DNA of 64,000 nucleotides from assembly GCA_033239125.1 (NCBI GenBank), contig BSWB01000005.1:50948993-51012992 (forward strand), in the 5' to 3' direction. This DNA comes from Fagopyrum homotropicum (Eukaryota > Streptophyta > Magnoliopsida > Caryophyllales > Polygonaceae). Shown in pieces: positions 41,899 to 53,957 of this stretch; the stretch's first letter is position 1; every line of letters starts with the position of its first letter. Position numbers and translations under genes: made by a program. The notes beneath the pieces were generated by a model. That model did not search any database, had not been told where the DNA came from, and saw nothing but the letters and a program-made list of their open reading frames with translations.

Positions 41899-44800
41899 CT
41901 ATTCAAGTGCGGTAGGTGCGAACTCTTCAGCTTGGAGTTTCGGTGAGTACTTCTTGAGTCGTTGACCGTTCACCTTAAAACTTCCGCCTTTTTCACCCCA
42001 TACTTCAACTGCACCATGGGGGAAAACACATTTGATTAGATAAGGTCCAGTCGAACGAGATTTAAGCTTACCTGGAAAGAGACGAAGTCTTGAATTAAAG
42101 AGGAGAACTTGATCTCCTTCTTTGAGGTCTTTTGGAATGATATGCTTATCATGCCAACGCTTCGCTCTTTCTTTATAAATCTTGGCGTTTTCGTAGGTGT
42201 TCAAGCGAAGTTCTTCAAGCTCGTTAAGGTCCAAGAAACGCTTCTCTCCCGCCTCCTTCATGCCGAAGTTCAACCACTTTATTGCCAAATACGTTTTATT
42301 GTCCAACTCTACCGGCAAGTGACAAGACTTCCCATATACAAGGTTGTATGGCGTCGTACCTATGGGAGTCTTATATGCAGTCCGGTATGCCCATAATGCA
42401 TCATCTAGCTTCAAAGACCAATCCTTCCTTGTCCTTGAAACCGTCTTCTCTAGGATTCCTTTAATCTCCCGGTTTGAAATCTCCACTTGTCCACTTGTTT
42501 GTGGATGGTAAGGGTGGCGATCTTGTGAGTCACCCCATACTTAGCTAATAGAGCTTTGAATCGTCGGGCAATGAAGTGAGAGCCTCCATCACTAATGATG
42601 GTCCGTGGTGTCCCAAATCGTGGGAAAATGGTCTTATTAAAGAACTTAACCACAACCATGGCATCATTAGTAGGAGAGGCTATTGCTTCAACCCATCTCG
42701 AAACATAATCTACATCTAGAAGTATGTATTGGTTTCCACAAGATGATGGGAAAGGTCCCATGAAGTCTACTCCCCAAACGTCAAAGATCTCCACCTCTTG
42801 AATGTTGTTAAGAGGCATCTCGTTTCTCCTAGATATGTTCCCTGTTCTTTGACAAGCATCGCAGCAAGAAACAAAGGTTTGCACATCTTTAAACAAATTA
42901 GGCCAAAAGAATCCAGATTGCAATACCTTAGCGCTAGTCTTGTTCGAACTAGCGTGTCCTCCACAAGGTAGTGAATGACAATGACGGATGACGCTTTGCA
43001 TCTCGTCTTCCGGCACACATCGTCGAATGATGCCATCAGGACCTCTCTTAAAGAGGAGAGGTTCATTCTAAAAGTATTCCCGAACATCCTTAAAGAACTT
43101 CTTTCTTTGTGCATAGGATAATCCGGGTGGTAATTCCTGGCAAACCAAATAGTTAACAAAATCAGCAAACCATGGCTCATTACCTTTACTAATCTTGTCG
43201 ATGCACTCCTCTATGATATGTAAATTCTTGTCTGGAAAGGAGTCATCTATGGGTAGATTGTCGTCCTCAAGATGTGGTAGACGACTCAAATGATCCGCAA
43301 CAGAATTTTCCGAACCCTTCTTGTCACGGATCTCTAGATCGAATTCTTGTAGGAGAAGAATCCATCTAATTAGCCTTGGTTTCGCATCCTTCTTTGCAAG
43401 CAAATACCGGATTGCAGCATGATCCGTGTATACAATCACCTTTGCACCTACAAGATAAGAGCGAAACTTTTCAAATGCATATACAATTGCTGAAAATTTT
43501 TTCTCGGTAGTGGCGTAGTTGAGTTGCGCTTCATCTAGCGTCTTGCTAGCGTAGTAGATAGCGTGGGTTCGTCCTTCCTTCTTTTTCCCAAGCACAACTC
43601 CTATAGCTACGTCACTTGCGTCACACATAACCTCGAATGGAAGATTCCAGTCCGAAGGCTGAATAATCAGGGCTGAGATTAGAGATTCCCGGATCTTATT
43701 AAACGCATCTAAACATTCCTGCGAAAAATCAAAAATTGCATCCTTCATCAATATATTAGTAAGGGGCTTTGATATCTTAGAGAAATCTTTTATAAAGCGT
43801 CTATAAAATCCAGCATGACCTAGGAAACTTCTTATTCCTTTCACCCAAGTATGAGGAGGAAGCTTTTCTATAGTCTCTATCTTAGCCTTATCCACTTCAA
43901 TCCCTCTACTAGAGATCAAGTGTCCTAATACAATGCCTTCTTTCACCATGAATTGACACTTTTCCCAATTAAGAACTAGGTTAGTGTCTTCACACCTTTG
44001 TAGCACAAGAGCAAGCTTAGAAAGACAATTATCGAAAGAGGAACCATAAACAGAAAAGTCATCCATAAAAACCTCCATGATTTCCTCTATGTACTCCGAG
44101 AAGATAGCCATTATGCACCTTTGAAAGGTGGTTGGGCGTTGCAAAGCCCGAACGGCATTCTCCTATAAGCGAACGTACCCCACGGGCATGTGAATGTGGT
44201 CTTCTCTTGATTGTCCGGATGTATCGGGATCTGAAAGAAACCACTATAACCGTCAAGATAGCAAAAGTGTGAGTGTTGTGCTAACCTCTCAAGCATTTGG
44301 TCGTTGAAGGGTAGTGGGAAGTGATCCTTCCTCGTTGCGTTGTTTAGCTTGCGGTAGTCTATGCACATCCTCCATCCTGTCACGGTTTGCGTAGGAATGA
44401 GCTTATTGTTCTTGTTGGTGATGACCGTCATCCCTCCTTTCTTTGGAACCACCTGTATGGGACTCACCCACTTGCTATCGGAGATAGGGTAGATGATACC
44501 TGCATCAAGTAGTTTAAGAATTTCCTTCTTGACAACCTCCTTCATGGTCGGATTTAACCGCCTTTGAGGTTGTCGCGAAGTTCTAAAGTCTTCTTCCATT
44601 AGGATCTTATGCATGCATAGTGAAGGTTTGATTCCTACTAGATCCTCTATAGTATACCCTAAGGCTTTCCTATGTTTCTTAAGTACAACTATAAGCTTAC
44701 TATGTTCATCTATGCTCAAATCGGAACTAACAATTACCGGAAAGGTAGAATTAGGTCCTAGAAATGCGTACCTTAGATGTGCGGGAAGTGGCTTTAATTC

Positions 44801-45268
44801 CATCACTATAGGACTCTCTAATGGCTCTTGAGGAGTGTTCAATGTTTCCTTAGAAGTCTCTAAGGATGTAGCAGTTGTTGGAGAAGAATCAATAGAAGTG
44901 ACGGAGAGAACACAATTTCCTTCAGATTCACCCAAAATTACGGCTCCCCTGTTTCCTCCACGGCCGTGGTTTTGGGCGTGGAAATCAATTACGGTGCCCC
45001 TGTTTGGTCCACGGCCGTGGTTTTGGCCGTGTAACTTACTGGAGTCCTCTGAATAGCTGATTACGGTCATGTTGGTGGATTCCTCGGCCGTGGAATAGCA
45101 CGACTGGCCGTGATTTCTCACGTTCTCTGACCCATCGTAGAGATTCTCAAATTCTTCTTCATACACTTCCTTTTGCTTCTCTAAAGCTTCAATTTCCTCA
45201 TTGCATTCCTCTTCTTCCCCTATGTCCATAATGCTCTTAGAGATCACCTTTTGAAGAGAATCGAACAT
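41899..45268 (-). pseudogene. pol: Athila D RT, RNase H, integrase
   Basis: On the minus strand: spacer with words (45115-44940), LKPLPAHLRYAFLGPNSTFPVIVS, MCIDYRKLNNATRKDHF, then FGLCNA, where one extra base near 44140 shifts the frame. FMDDF is near 44065, RNase H reads MCDASDVAIGVVLGKKKEG, and LVCQELPPGLSYAQRKKFFKDV is followed by TAG at 43068-43070 in place of Trp. The zinc finger (RHCHSLPCGGH...CDACQR) and core (GVDFMGPF, ISDGGSHF) follow; one base lost near 42520 (HKIAT) shifts the frame again before the last catalytic Glu (QVEISNREIKG). RSTGPYLIKCVFPHG ends it near 42010. Three lesions in an otherwise complete pol. Confidence 0.88.
44940..45115 (-). promoter_or_regulatory. Palindrome-word array in PR-RT spacer, Athila D
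   Basis: CCACGGCCGTGG occurs at 44958-44969 and 45009-45020, with TGGGCGTGGAA, TTACGGTCATG, CTCGGCCGTGGAA and TGGCCGTGATT between and around. On the minus strand it codes for HGQNHGRG and HAQNHGRG repeats, a different frame from that of the main word in Athila A. The pair is part of a direct repeat of about 45 nt. Confidence 0.62.
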
Positions 45269-47802
45269 ACCTCCTCTCTAGATAGCTCTTCATCATGGAT
45301 GTTGAATATATCATCTTCAAAAGCTGGTTCCTTCACCAAAGTAGAGAGAACGAACTCTACCTTTTCCTCTCCTATGTCGTAGGCATGTCTAGCATTCTTG
45401 CAATCAACCATACAACTGGATGTTGCAAGAAACGGTCTTCCGAGTATGATCGGGACCGGACTATCTGCAAGAATGTCAAGCACAACAAAATCTATCGGAA
45501 CATAGAACTTACCAAGCTTGACCGGGACATCTTCAACTATGCCGACGGGACGAGTTATGGATCGATCCGCCATGTATAACGTCATCTTCACCGGTTTAGG
45601 TTCGTCTAAACCGATCTTCCTGCATAAGGTAAGCGGAATGATGCTCACGCTTGCTCCTAAATCACATAATGCATCATATGTGACATCTCCCACTCCTATG
45701 GGAATACAAAAAGACCCCGGATCCTTCAGCTTTGGGGGCATCTTTTCCTTCATTGTCTTAATGAGGTCCGACGAATCCGAACTCATTTTGACCTCTCCAA
45801 AATCCTCTAATTTCCTCTTGTTAGAGAGGATCTCTTTTAAGAACTTCCCATAAGCTGGCATACCTACAATTGCATCGATGAAAGGTATATTAATATGCAG
45901 TTTGCTCATGAGTTCAATAAACTTACCGAATTGTTTGTCTAGACGCGCTCTTGCTCTAGATTGCGGGAATGGTAGGGGAGGTTTGTAAGCTGGAGGAGGA
46001 ATGTAGATGTCTTCCTTCTCCTTCCTCTTCTCTTTCTCCTTCTCGACGGGAACTTCCACAAACTTAGGCGGCGGGTCGGTGGTTGTTGCTCCGCTCCTAG
46101 TTGTAATAGCCATCACCCTTCCTTTTGGGTTATCCTCCGTCTTTTCTGGAAGTTTCCCTTGATTCCTAGGAACTTTTTCATCATTGCTAAACATTTGGTT
46201 TTCTAAAACCTTTTGAGCTTTATCAAACTTAGTGATGTGATTATCGACCTTGGTGATGTGACTCTCCAATCCTTGGAGCTTTCCCAAAATTGTTTCCAAC
46301 ATGGGATCGGGCTTCTCTTTCCCTGAAGTGCTTCCACTATTAGATGCTTGTTCCTGGATTTTCAAAGGAATGGAAGAAGAAGAAGGTGGAGTTAGTGAAT
46401 TTCCTGAATTGGGATAAGAATTACCGGAATTGTATTGTTGGTTGGAACACCAATTGTTGTTGTTTGAACCCCTATTGCTGTTCCAATTGTTATTCATGTT
46501 GTTGTTGTTCCAATTGTTCCGGTTGTTGCGGTTTGTGTTCTCATTCTCATTGTGGTTATTGTTGTTTCCTAAATAACCCACATCTTGCCCCTTTTGATTT
46601 GGAAAGTTAGCCTTTATGACTTCCTTCAATTCTTTAATCTTGGAGTTGAGAGAAAAGATTTGAATTTGAGCGGCTTGTGTTAGCTTTGCTCCTTGCTCCA
46701 CTCGATTTGCTTCTACTTTCCGGTAAGAATATTTCTCAATGACTCGGGCTTGCTTCTCAATGAAGTCTCACGCGTTATCTTCCCTCATGTCCATGAATGT
46801 ACCACATGAAAGGGATTGGAGCTTGAATTGTGTTTCCATATCCAGCCCCTTATAGTATATCTCCAATAACTCTAATTTGGAAATGCCATGGTGTGGGCAA
46901 TCCAATAGTAAATCCTGAAATCTTTCCCAAGATTGAAACAAACTTTCGTTAGATCTCATAGAAAATGCATTAATCTTACCTCTCAACTCCGCCATTTTAG
47001 ATGGCAGAAAGAATTTGGTAAGGAACTCCGAGGAAAGATCCTCCCATGTGTTGAGTCTTCCATTTGGAAGAGCTTGATACCAAGATAAAGCTTTCCCTTT
47101 CAAAGAGAAGAAGAATGGCTTGATCTTGTAGTTGTTGGTGGTTGCATTCTTTGGCTTCATTGTCTCCATCAAGATCTCAAAATTCTGTAAATGTTGATGT
47201 GGAGATTCGCTACTCGTTCCTCCAAACTGACTTTGGCGAATGATGGTAATGACTTGTGGGTTGAAGCTAAACCCCTACATATCATCAGCATCAAAGTTCA
47301 CACCTAGACGGCGTGGTTGCTGAATTGGATCCATCCTTTGGCCAAGAGTTCTTGGCTCTCCATCTACACGAGCGGCTCTCGCACCCCCAACCGGGACACG
47401 ATAGTTGGCAGCCGGTCTTTGTCTTGGATTAAATTGATTCATGTTGACCGTCGGATTAAGATCCTCAAGAGATGGCATGGAAGAGTCGCTATCCTCATCG
47501 GAAGAGTTGGCTCTAACCGATCTTGCTGGTTTCCTCCTCTCCTTCTTCTTGGAATCGCTCAATTCCAACCTCATTTGAAACATCATATCCCTTAGCTCAT
47601 CAATTTGCAATTGATGACGGTCCGATTCTTCCTGGCGAGTCTTCTCGCTCCATCTAAGTTGAGCTTCGGATTCCGCTAACTCTGTTTGATAATCCCGCTC
47701 CGTATCTTGAGCCATCTTTCTTTCTTTGAGTTTCTTCCTCAAAGTCTTCTCAAGTTCTTGATCAAGAGGTAAGAGGTCCTTGTTGTTCCTAGACCTGCGC
47801 AT
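45244..47802 (-). pseudogene. gag: Athila D gag and protease, one frame with two stops
   Basis: On the minus strand ATG at 47802 gives MRRSRNNKDLLPLDQELEKTL. One frame runs to 45244, broken only by TAG at 47275-47277 (DADDM) and TGA at 46768-46770 (Trp of DNAWDF). The gag core has FFFSLKGKALSWYQALPNG, SEFLTKFFLPSKMAELRGKI and ELLEIYYKGLD. A long Asn-rich segment (46580-46420) stands where a zinc knuckle might be. Then come ITTRSG, KLHINIPFIDAIVGMPAYGKFLKEIL, protease CDLGASVSIIPL near 45655 and IILGRPFLATSSC. A frameshift near 45255 separates it from pol. Gag and protease are in one frame with no stop at their junction, unlike in E and F. Confidence 0.86.
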
Positions 47803-47903
47803 ATACCTAAAGTAACCTGCAAATATCACTCAAAGGAGATATCAAATAACAAGAGCAAGCTCCCAAGCTTGACAACCGGTAACCGAATTCGGCCTAAACC
47901 AAA

Positions 47904-47921
47904 TCCCCGGCAACGGCGCCA
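47904..47921 (-). other. Primer-binding site, Athila D
   Basis: Complement of TGGCGCCGTTGCCGGGGA, 6 nt inside the LTR border. Confidence 0.85.
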
Positions 47922-47927
47922 AAAACT

Positions 47928-49605
47928 TGTTCGCCACTTAGCATGCGTGCAAATAAGCTTTAAATTTATAAAACTAGAATCAAGCAAGCGAACCCGCAGT
48001 GTACGGATCGGCGCAGTAAAGCAAGAATTCCAGAGTATCAAACACATGGATTTGGGGGGAACAAATTCAGTTGTAAAGTTGTCAAGAAAGTAAAAGAGTA
48101 AGCTTTGCAAATATATCGGGAAAACAGCAACCCTAAAGATCCAGGTGTCTAATTGTGGCAATCGATTCAAGATATACTAAAGAAATAAGGACAGAGTTAA
48201 GAGTTGCAAAGGTATGCTAAGGTAAAGCAATGTACGGTGAAGTTCCAAGGCTTTATATGACTTATCTAAAAACACTCTCTATAAAGGTTGTTGAGGCTTC
48301 AGTATAGAAAGGATCTAAGGACAAGAATTAATCTCAAATACTCAAACTTGTAACCCAAGGATCAAGACTAACTAAACCGATTAAGGTTGTGACAGTCGAA
48401 ATCGAAGTAGAGGTTGTTGAGGCTTCACTACTACCTAGAAAAGACAAGTCAAGACTAGATTAAAGCAAATCTTTAACCTTGGATCAAAGTAAAAGAAAAG
48501 TTCGTAAATTGGTATAAATTACGGGCAGATCTTGAGTTCCACGGCCGTGGAACCTCAAGAACAAACCGTGATTTTGGTTCGTCGGCGAATCTCTCTAACT
48601 CTCAAGGTCCAATCTGTTTACGATCGATCTATCATCATCTAAGCCACAATTATCAACCCTTCACCTTAGAATTGCTAAAGGGTTTTAGCCAATAACTGTC
48701 ATTATACTATCAAATTCAAGATTAAGAAGAATGAAAGATGAAAACCTTCGAAAACCTTCAAGAAATCTCAAATCAATCTCAAATCCACAACAAGGATAAT
48801 AATGTATATCAGATTTAGAATAAACACAAACAAATAACAATCCTCGATAAGAACGAAGAACGGGATGTCAATCCGTCTTCTAATCAAACCTAAGGGCAAA
48901 AGGCGTAACTTCCGCCACAAGCAACTTCCAAATCTTCAAACCCTCCTGAATCTCCGTTTGCAAAAATGCAAATCTTCGGACGTCCAATGCAACCCTAAGC
49001 ACGTGTAAGCCGAAGTGCCGAAATCTCTCTCCTCCAGCCCTTTTATAAGGAAGGGTAAAATAACCGTTCGGTCCATATGCGTAAATGATGTGTCAATATT
49101 TTATTCGTCAAAAGATCACCTAAATCACGGTCTCTTGGAATTCCACGACCGTGGTTTAGAGCGTGGAAGTGGATTACGGTTCTTCATGATTTCCACGACC
49201 GTACTTTATACCGTGTAACTCTCTAGAATACTCCACGTTCATGTTGCCAAGATCCACGGCTGTGGTTTTGGGTGTGGACTTCTCTACGACCATATTTTAG
49301 AGCGTGGAAGTGAAATTTGCTTGTGGTTTCCTTTGTGTAGTACCATTCCTTATCCTAGCATCTCCCTTGGCTTCTTTGATGTGTCCTTAATCCTTGGATG
49401 TGCTCAAACCTTCTCCTTTCTCTCTCAATTGGTTCGGTTTTAGCTCTTATTCACCTATAATCAACACAAAGCTTATGTAGACATCTATATCGACAATATA
49501 GACAAACTAGCTAACAATTGCTGCAATGCCTCATCAATGAACACTATAATGGATGAAAAACAACTAGAAAAAGTGCCTAGAATATCGCAATATTTCATGC
49601 TAACA
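47928..49605 (-). repeat. Athila D 5' LTR
   Basis: 1678 bp; on the minus strand it starts TGTTAGCATG at 49605 and ends GGCGAACA at 47928. TATAAAA (minus) is at 49041-49047, words upstream at 49120-49320 and downstream at 48539-48585 (CCACGGCCGTGG at 48539-48550). Unlike the other LTRs it lacks the fourfold ACTTACCCGGT motif and instead has GGTTGTTGAGGCTTCA twice (near 48286 and 48412). It keeps the GTACACTGCGGGTTCGC element near its end. It lies in integrase of element F. Confidence 0.9.
49120..49320 (-). promoter_or_regulatory. Palindrome-word cluster upstream of TATA, D LTR
   Basis: TTCCACGACCGTGG, AGAGCGTGGAAG, TTCCACGACCGTA, CCACGGCTGTGG and TACGACCAT, 75-275 nt upstream of the TATA box on the minus strand. 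Most are decayed by C-to-T or G-to-A steps, as expected of methylated CG sites. Confidence 0.5.
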
Positions 49606-50092
49606 GGGAGGCAATGGCTTCTACCCATCTAGAGACGTAATCAATAGCGGATGATGGGAAAGGTCCTATGAAATCAACTCCCCATATATCAAAAATCTCA
49701 ACCTCCTGAATATTGTTGAGTGGCATCTCGTTCCTTCTAGACAAGTTCCCTGCTCTTTTGCATGCATCACAAGAAACAACAAACGTTTGCACATCCTTAA
49801 ATAATGTAGGCCAAAAGAAACCAGAACGCATAACCTTAGCGCATGTTTTGTGAGCGCTAGCATGTCTTCCACAAGGAAGCGAGTGACAATGCCTTATAAC
49901 ACTAGCAACTTCATCTTCTGGAATGCATCGTCGAAGCATCCCATCTGGACCTCTCTTAAAAGTAGAGGTTCATTCCAGTAGTAGTGGTGTACATCCTTGA
50001 AGAATTTCTTCCTTTGAGTGTACATCAATCCAGGTGGTATTTCCTGGCAAACGAGATAATTAACAATATCAGCATACCAAGGTTCTTTATTA
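49606..50092 (-). pseudogene. pol: Athila F integrase N-terminal part, cut by element D
   Basis: On the minus strand DNKEPWYADIVNYLVCQEIPPGL, a frameshift near 49960, the zinc finger RHCHSLPCGRHASAHK...CDACKRAG and the core start GVDFIGPFPSS. A short loss (the NLYILLA part) precedes DYVSRWVEAIAS, after which the D LTR begins. The second Gly of CGGH is Arg, and CQR is CKR. Confidence 0.8.
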
Positions 50093-52205
50093 TCAGAAGC
50101 TTGGTGAAGTCAGTGCTCCACCAACTGTAAATGAGTCTCTGGAAAAGGGTGTAGGAAGTTTGTTGTCCTCAGTTGACAACATCTCGCTCACTGTCTCGGT
50201 CAGTGTCCGAGGTAGGTGACCGAGATGTTCTTCAGATAAGAACACCTCGCTTGGTCCAGATAGTGCCTCGGTCGAGGTACTGGAACTGGGACCGAAACTT
50301 GAATTTTTCCTCTCCTGGATTAGTTTCTCAATCTTAGCTCCTAGATCTACTTCCAGTGCCTTTAAGCTCCGTATATCTGCGTCATAAGAAACATCTATAC
50401 CTTCCTCCATTAAGCTAAAACTAAGAACTCTTTCAAGAGGGTCATTAATAAGGATAGAGCTCACCAATTCTCTTGATTCTTCTTCATCATAGATGTTGAA
50501 GATATCATCCTCCAGCGGCTCTCCTTTCATTGCAGCAAGCAATGCAAATTCCACTTGATCACCGCCAATGTTGAATTTCAACTTGGCGTTCTTACAATCC
50601 ACATTGAAACCCGAAGTTGCTAGAAATGGTCTCCCGAGAATGATAGGAACGGGATAATCTGCGGGTATGTCAAGTACAACAAAGTCTATAGGTAAATAGA
50701 AGTTACCTAACTTGACAAGAACGTCTTCCAAGATGCCCACGGGATGGGTAATGGAGCGATCCGCCATGTACAACCTTATCTTCACTAGCTTGGGCTCTCC
50801 AAGTCCGATTCTCTCACATAGCTCCAGCGGGATGATACTCATGTTGGCTCCTAGATCACACAACGCCTCACAAGTTACATCCCCAACTTGAATGGGAATG
50901 CAAAATGAGCCGTTATCTCTCAACTTAGGTGGCATCTTCTCCTTCATGATTTGAATGAGCTCTGAGGACTTAGATGTCATCCTAACTTCTCCAAAGTCTT
51001 CCAGCTTCCTCTTTCTTGAAAGAATTTATTTCAAGAACTTCCCATAGGCGGGCATCCCTAGAATAGCATCAAGGAAAGGGATGTTAATATGTAGTTTATT
51101 CATCAAGTCAAGGAACTTACCAAAATGCTTGTCTAGATGTGCTCTAGCCCTTGACTGGGGGAATAGAAGTGGTGGTTTATAAGCAGGAGGTGGGACATAA
51201 ACTTCAGATTTGTCATTTGCTTTCTGGGACTCCACCTCGGATGGCACCTCGACCGAAGTGTTCCTCGTCTGGTCCTAGACCGAGGTGTTTTTTGTCTGCA
51301 CTGGCACCGACCGAGGTACTAGATCTGCAGTTTTTAGTCCACTTCTCGTCGTTATTGCCATAATATGTCCTTTAGGGTTGCTCTCTGTCCTTGCTAGGAA
51401 CTTCCCTGGATCTCTTGGCGCTTCATTCGCCTTATTAAAGAATTGTTGCTCTAAGGGTTTTTGTGCCTTCAAAAATGAAGTCATCGATGTCTCCATAGCT
51501 TTGAGCTTGATCAAGATTGCATCCAGCACTGCATCTTTCTTTTTTGGCTGGGACGAACTTGATCCAGGCTCCTGACTCTTCAATGGAGTAGAAGAAGAAG
51601 AGGAGGGGTTAAAAGAATTATTAGAATTATAATAAGGGTTACCCGGATTTTGTTGATTAGATCTCCAATTGTTGTTGTTGGAGCCTCTATTGTTCTTGTA
51701 ATTGTTGTTCCGTGACCCTTGGTTGTTGTTTCTTCCTTGATATCCTCCATCTTCCTTCTTCGTGTGAGCCACCAAAAGGTCCTTCAATTGCTTCACATCA
51801 TTTTTAAGGGATATGAGTTGATTATCATTTGATGAAGTGTCCTGGAAACTAACTCTCTTAGCTCCATTTTCGGCTCCTTGATGGGAGTACTTCTCCATAT
51901 GCAAAGCTTGCTTTTCAATGAACTCCCAAGATTCGTCTATCGGCATATCCATGAATGTGCCGCCGGAGAGTAGTTGAAGATTGAATTGAGTAGCTCCATC
52001 CAATCCCTTGAAGTATATCTCCAACAACTCTATCTTTTGAATCCCATGATGTGGGCAATCCAATAGAACATCTTTGAATCTCTCCCATGACTTGGACAAA
52101 TTCTCTTTGTCCTTCATGATGAATGCATTAATCTTCCCTCTCATTTCAGTGGTCTTGGAAGGAGGAAAGAATTTTGTTAGAAACTCCGTCGTCATCTCTT
52201 CCTAC
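50093..52205 (-). pseudogene. gag: Athila F gag and protease, RT-less lineage
   Basis: On the minus strand the gag core (MTTEFLTKFFPPSKTTEMRGKI, DESWEFIEKQALHMEKYS), an Asn-rich part, and TKNTSV followed by TAG at 51275-51277. The same frame then gives YKPPLLFPQSRARAHLDKHFGKFLDLMNKLHINIPFLDAIL, TAA at 51026-51028, and protease CDLGANMSIIPL (normally DLGASVS) and IILGRPFLATSGF. After the spacer words (50180-50290) it runs straight into the RNase H-integrase linker: RT and RNase H are missing with the same junction as in E. At 52205 the E array begins; 52201-52205 is CCTAC. Confidence 0.85.
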
Positions 52206-53957
52206 TGTTCGCTCCAAACGGTGTGTGCAAGCTTTAAATTTATAACCCTAGACGTAAGCTTAAAACAAGGATACGAACCCGCAGTGTACGGGTCAATCGT
52301 AGTAAAAAGCAAGGAATTCCAGGGGTCGATCACAGGGACTTAGTGAAACAAAGTCCAATTACGGTATGCTATGTAAATACTAACCACAAAAGGTAATCAA
52401 AACAATCAAAGATGATATAGAAGTCAATAAAGGAAATATGCAATTCTAGGGATTAAAGCATCTAGTTGTGGTTCCAACTCAAGATCTAAAGATAAGCGGA
52501 CAAAGCTGAGGTTTTTGCATGGGGAAGGTGTTACTATGGTGGAATAGATCACCGGGTAAGTCTCACTACTCACTAATCCCAAACCGTAACTCCTATTACC
52601 GGGTAAGTCTCAAGGAATCAAGATAAAGAACTATATCCTCAAACTAACACACCATCTAAGGGAATAGAATCAACCTTTACCGGGTAAGTCTCAGGCTAAC
52701 TCACAAAGATGGGGTGGAAGCACACTCAAACCCCAATAAAGGATAAACCTTTATTACCTACACTTATGATCGTTGGTACACAAACAAAGGAATTACCGGG
52801 TAAGTCTCATCCTAAGCTTGCATTGAACCAGGAAAGGTGTAATAAGAATAGGATTTGGCAAACTCTAACACTTAACTCTCAGTTTCGGATCAGATAAGTC
52901 ACCTCGGTCAGAAGAATTCCACCCCGGCCGAGATGTTCATCGACTGAGCGAGATGCTTAGGGTTAAGGTAAAGACTCGAACTTTCAGGGTCCTACTGTGA
53001 TTAAGATCATTCTATCATTGTTTTTCCCACAACTTTCAGCCAATCACCCTAAAATCACACAAGGAAATTAGCCACTCATCATCATGAAAGCAATGATCAA
53101 ATGTATGGGAAGAAGGTGAATATTTGAACAAGAAGAATTTAATGAAAAGACTTCAATAACTGAATCAAATATCACAACAAAAGCGTTCTTTGGATATAAA
53201 TCCAACAAGGCAAGACAACAAGGAAGGGAATCTAAGATAATCTTACAAAAACCCTTCAAAAGCTATAAAAGCTACAATCTTCCTTCTTCAACCTTCAAAA
53301 AGGTTCTTCAAATCTCCCAACTGGAGTATGGCTGCTGTGGTGTATAAACCCTGATCGGTGGTATAGCATGATGTGGATTTGTGGGAAATCCAACCCTTTT
53401 TATAGGAAAAATACCCTCCAAAGATAAGATATCTTAGAAAGATTTCTTCCCATAAAATAGGTAAAATATATGATGTGGCATATCTTTTTCCTTCCAGGAG
53501 CCAAGCCCAAAAATATAAGATCTCTTTCCAAAGATAAAAGATCTCAGCCAAGAATAAAATATTCTCGCCGCGTCCCAGGTGTCCTCCTCGGTCGAGTCGA
53601 CTTCTCTGGATCACCTCGGTCGAGGTGAATCTGTGGTCAACCGAGGTGAGTCACAACTGAATGTGAAATCTCTCAAATCTGGTCCAAAGTAAATCCTAAA
53701 TCCATGGCTATGCTTCCTGGATGGTTCCTTATGTTCCTGGATGTAGCTCCGATGACTCCATAGCTCCTTTTGCTCCTTTTTGATGCAAAACGTGCCATTT
53801 TACCTACGATTACAACAAAACTAGGTGTAGACCTCGATTCTCGCAAAGGTAGATGAAATGGTAATATAATCACATAATATACATACAAACATGCAGATTA
53901 TTGAAAGATAAAACGTCCAAACAAACCCCAAAATATAGACTATAATTCATGCTATCA
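52206..53957 (-). repeat. Athila E LTR (left copy)
   Basis: 1752 bp; on the minus strand TGATAGCATG at 53957 to GGAGCGAACA at 52206. TATAAAA (minus) is at 53398-53404, words upstream at 53579-53650 (ACCTCGGTCGAGGT at 53613-53626) and downstream at 52890-52960, and GGGTAAGT motifs at 52549, 52596, 52677 and 52793. It differs from the right copy at about 20 positions by eye. Confidence 0.92.

Larger units (their letters stand above)
34706..49605 (-). mobile_element. Chimeric Athila: 3' end of element G fused to element D
   Basis: On the minus strand, 49605 to about 38490 is element D (5' LTR, primer-binding site, gag, protease, RT, RNase H, integrase, ORF1, part of the 3' noncoding region). 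From about 38490 to 34706 is the 3' end of a different element, G (ORF1 C-terminus, 3' noncoding region, 3' LTR). The two terminal LTRs belong to different families, and their flanks (GGGAG at 49606-49610, CATAA at 34701-34705) do not match. The 3' noncoding block occurs twice, once from each element. A single deletion between two neighbouring insertions explains this. Confidence 0.82.
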
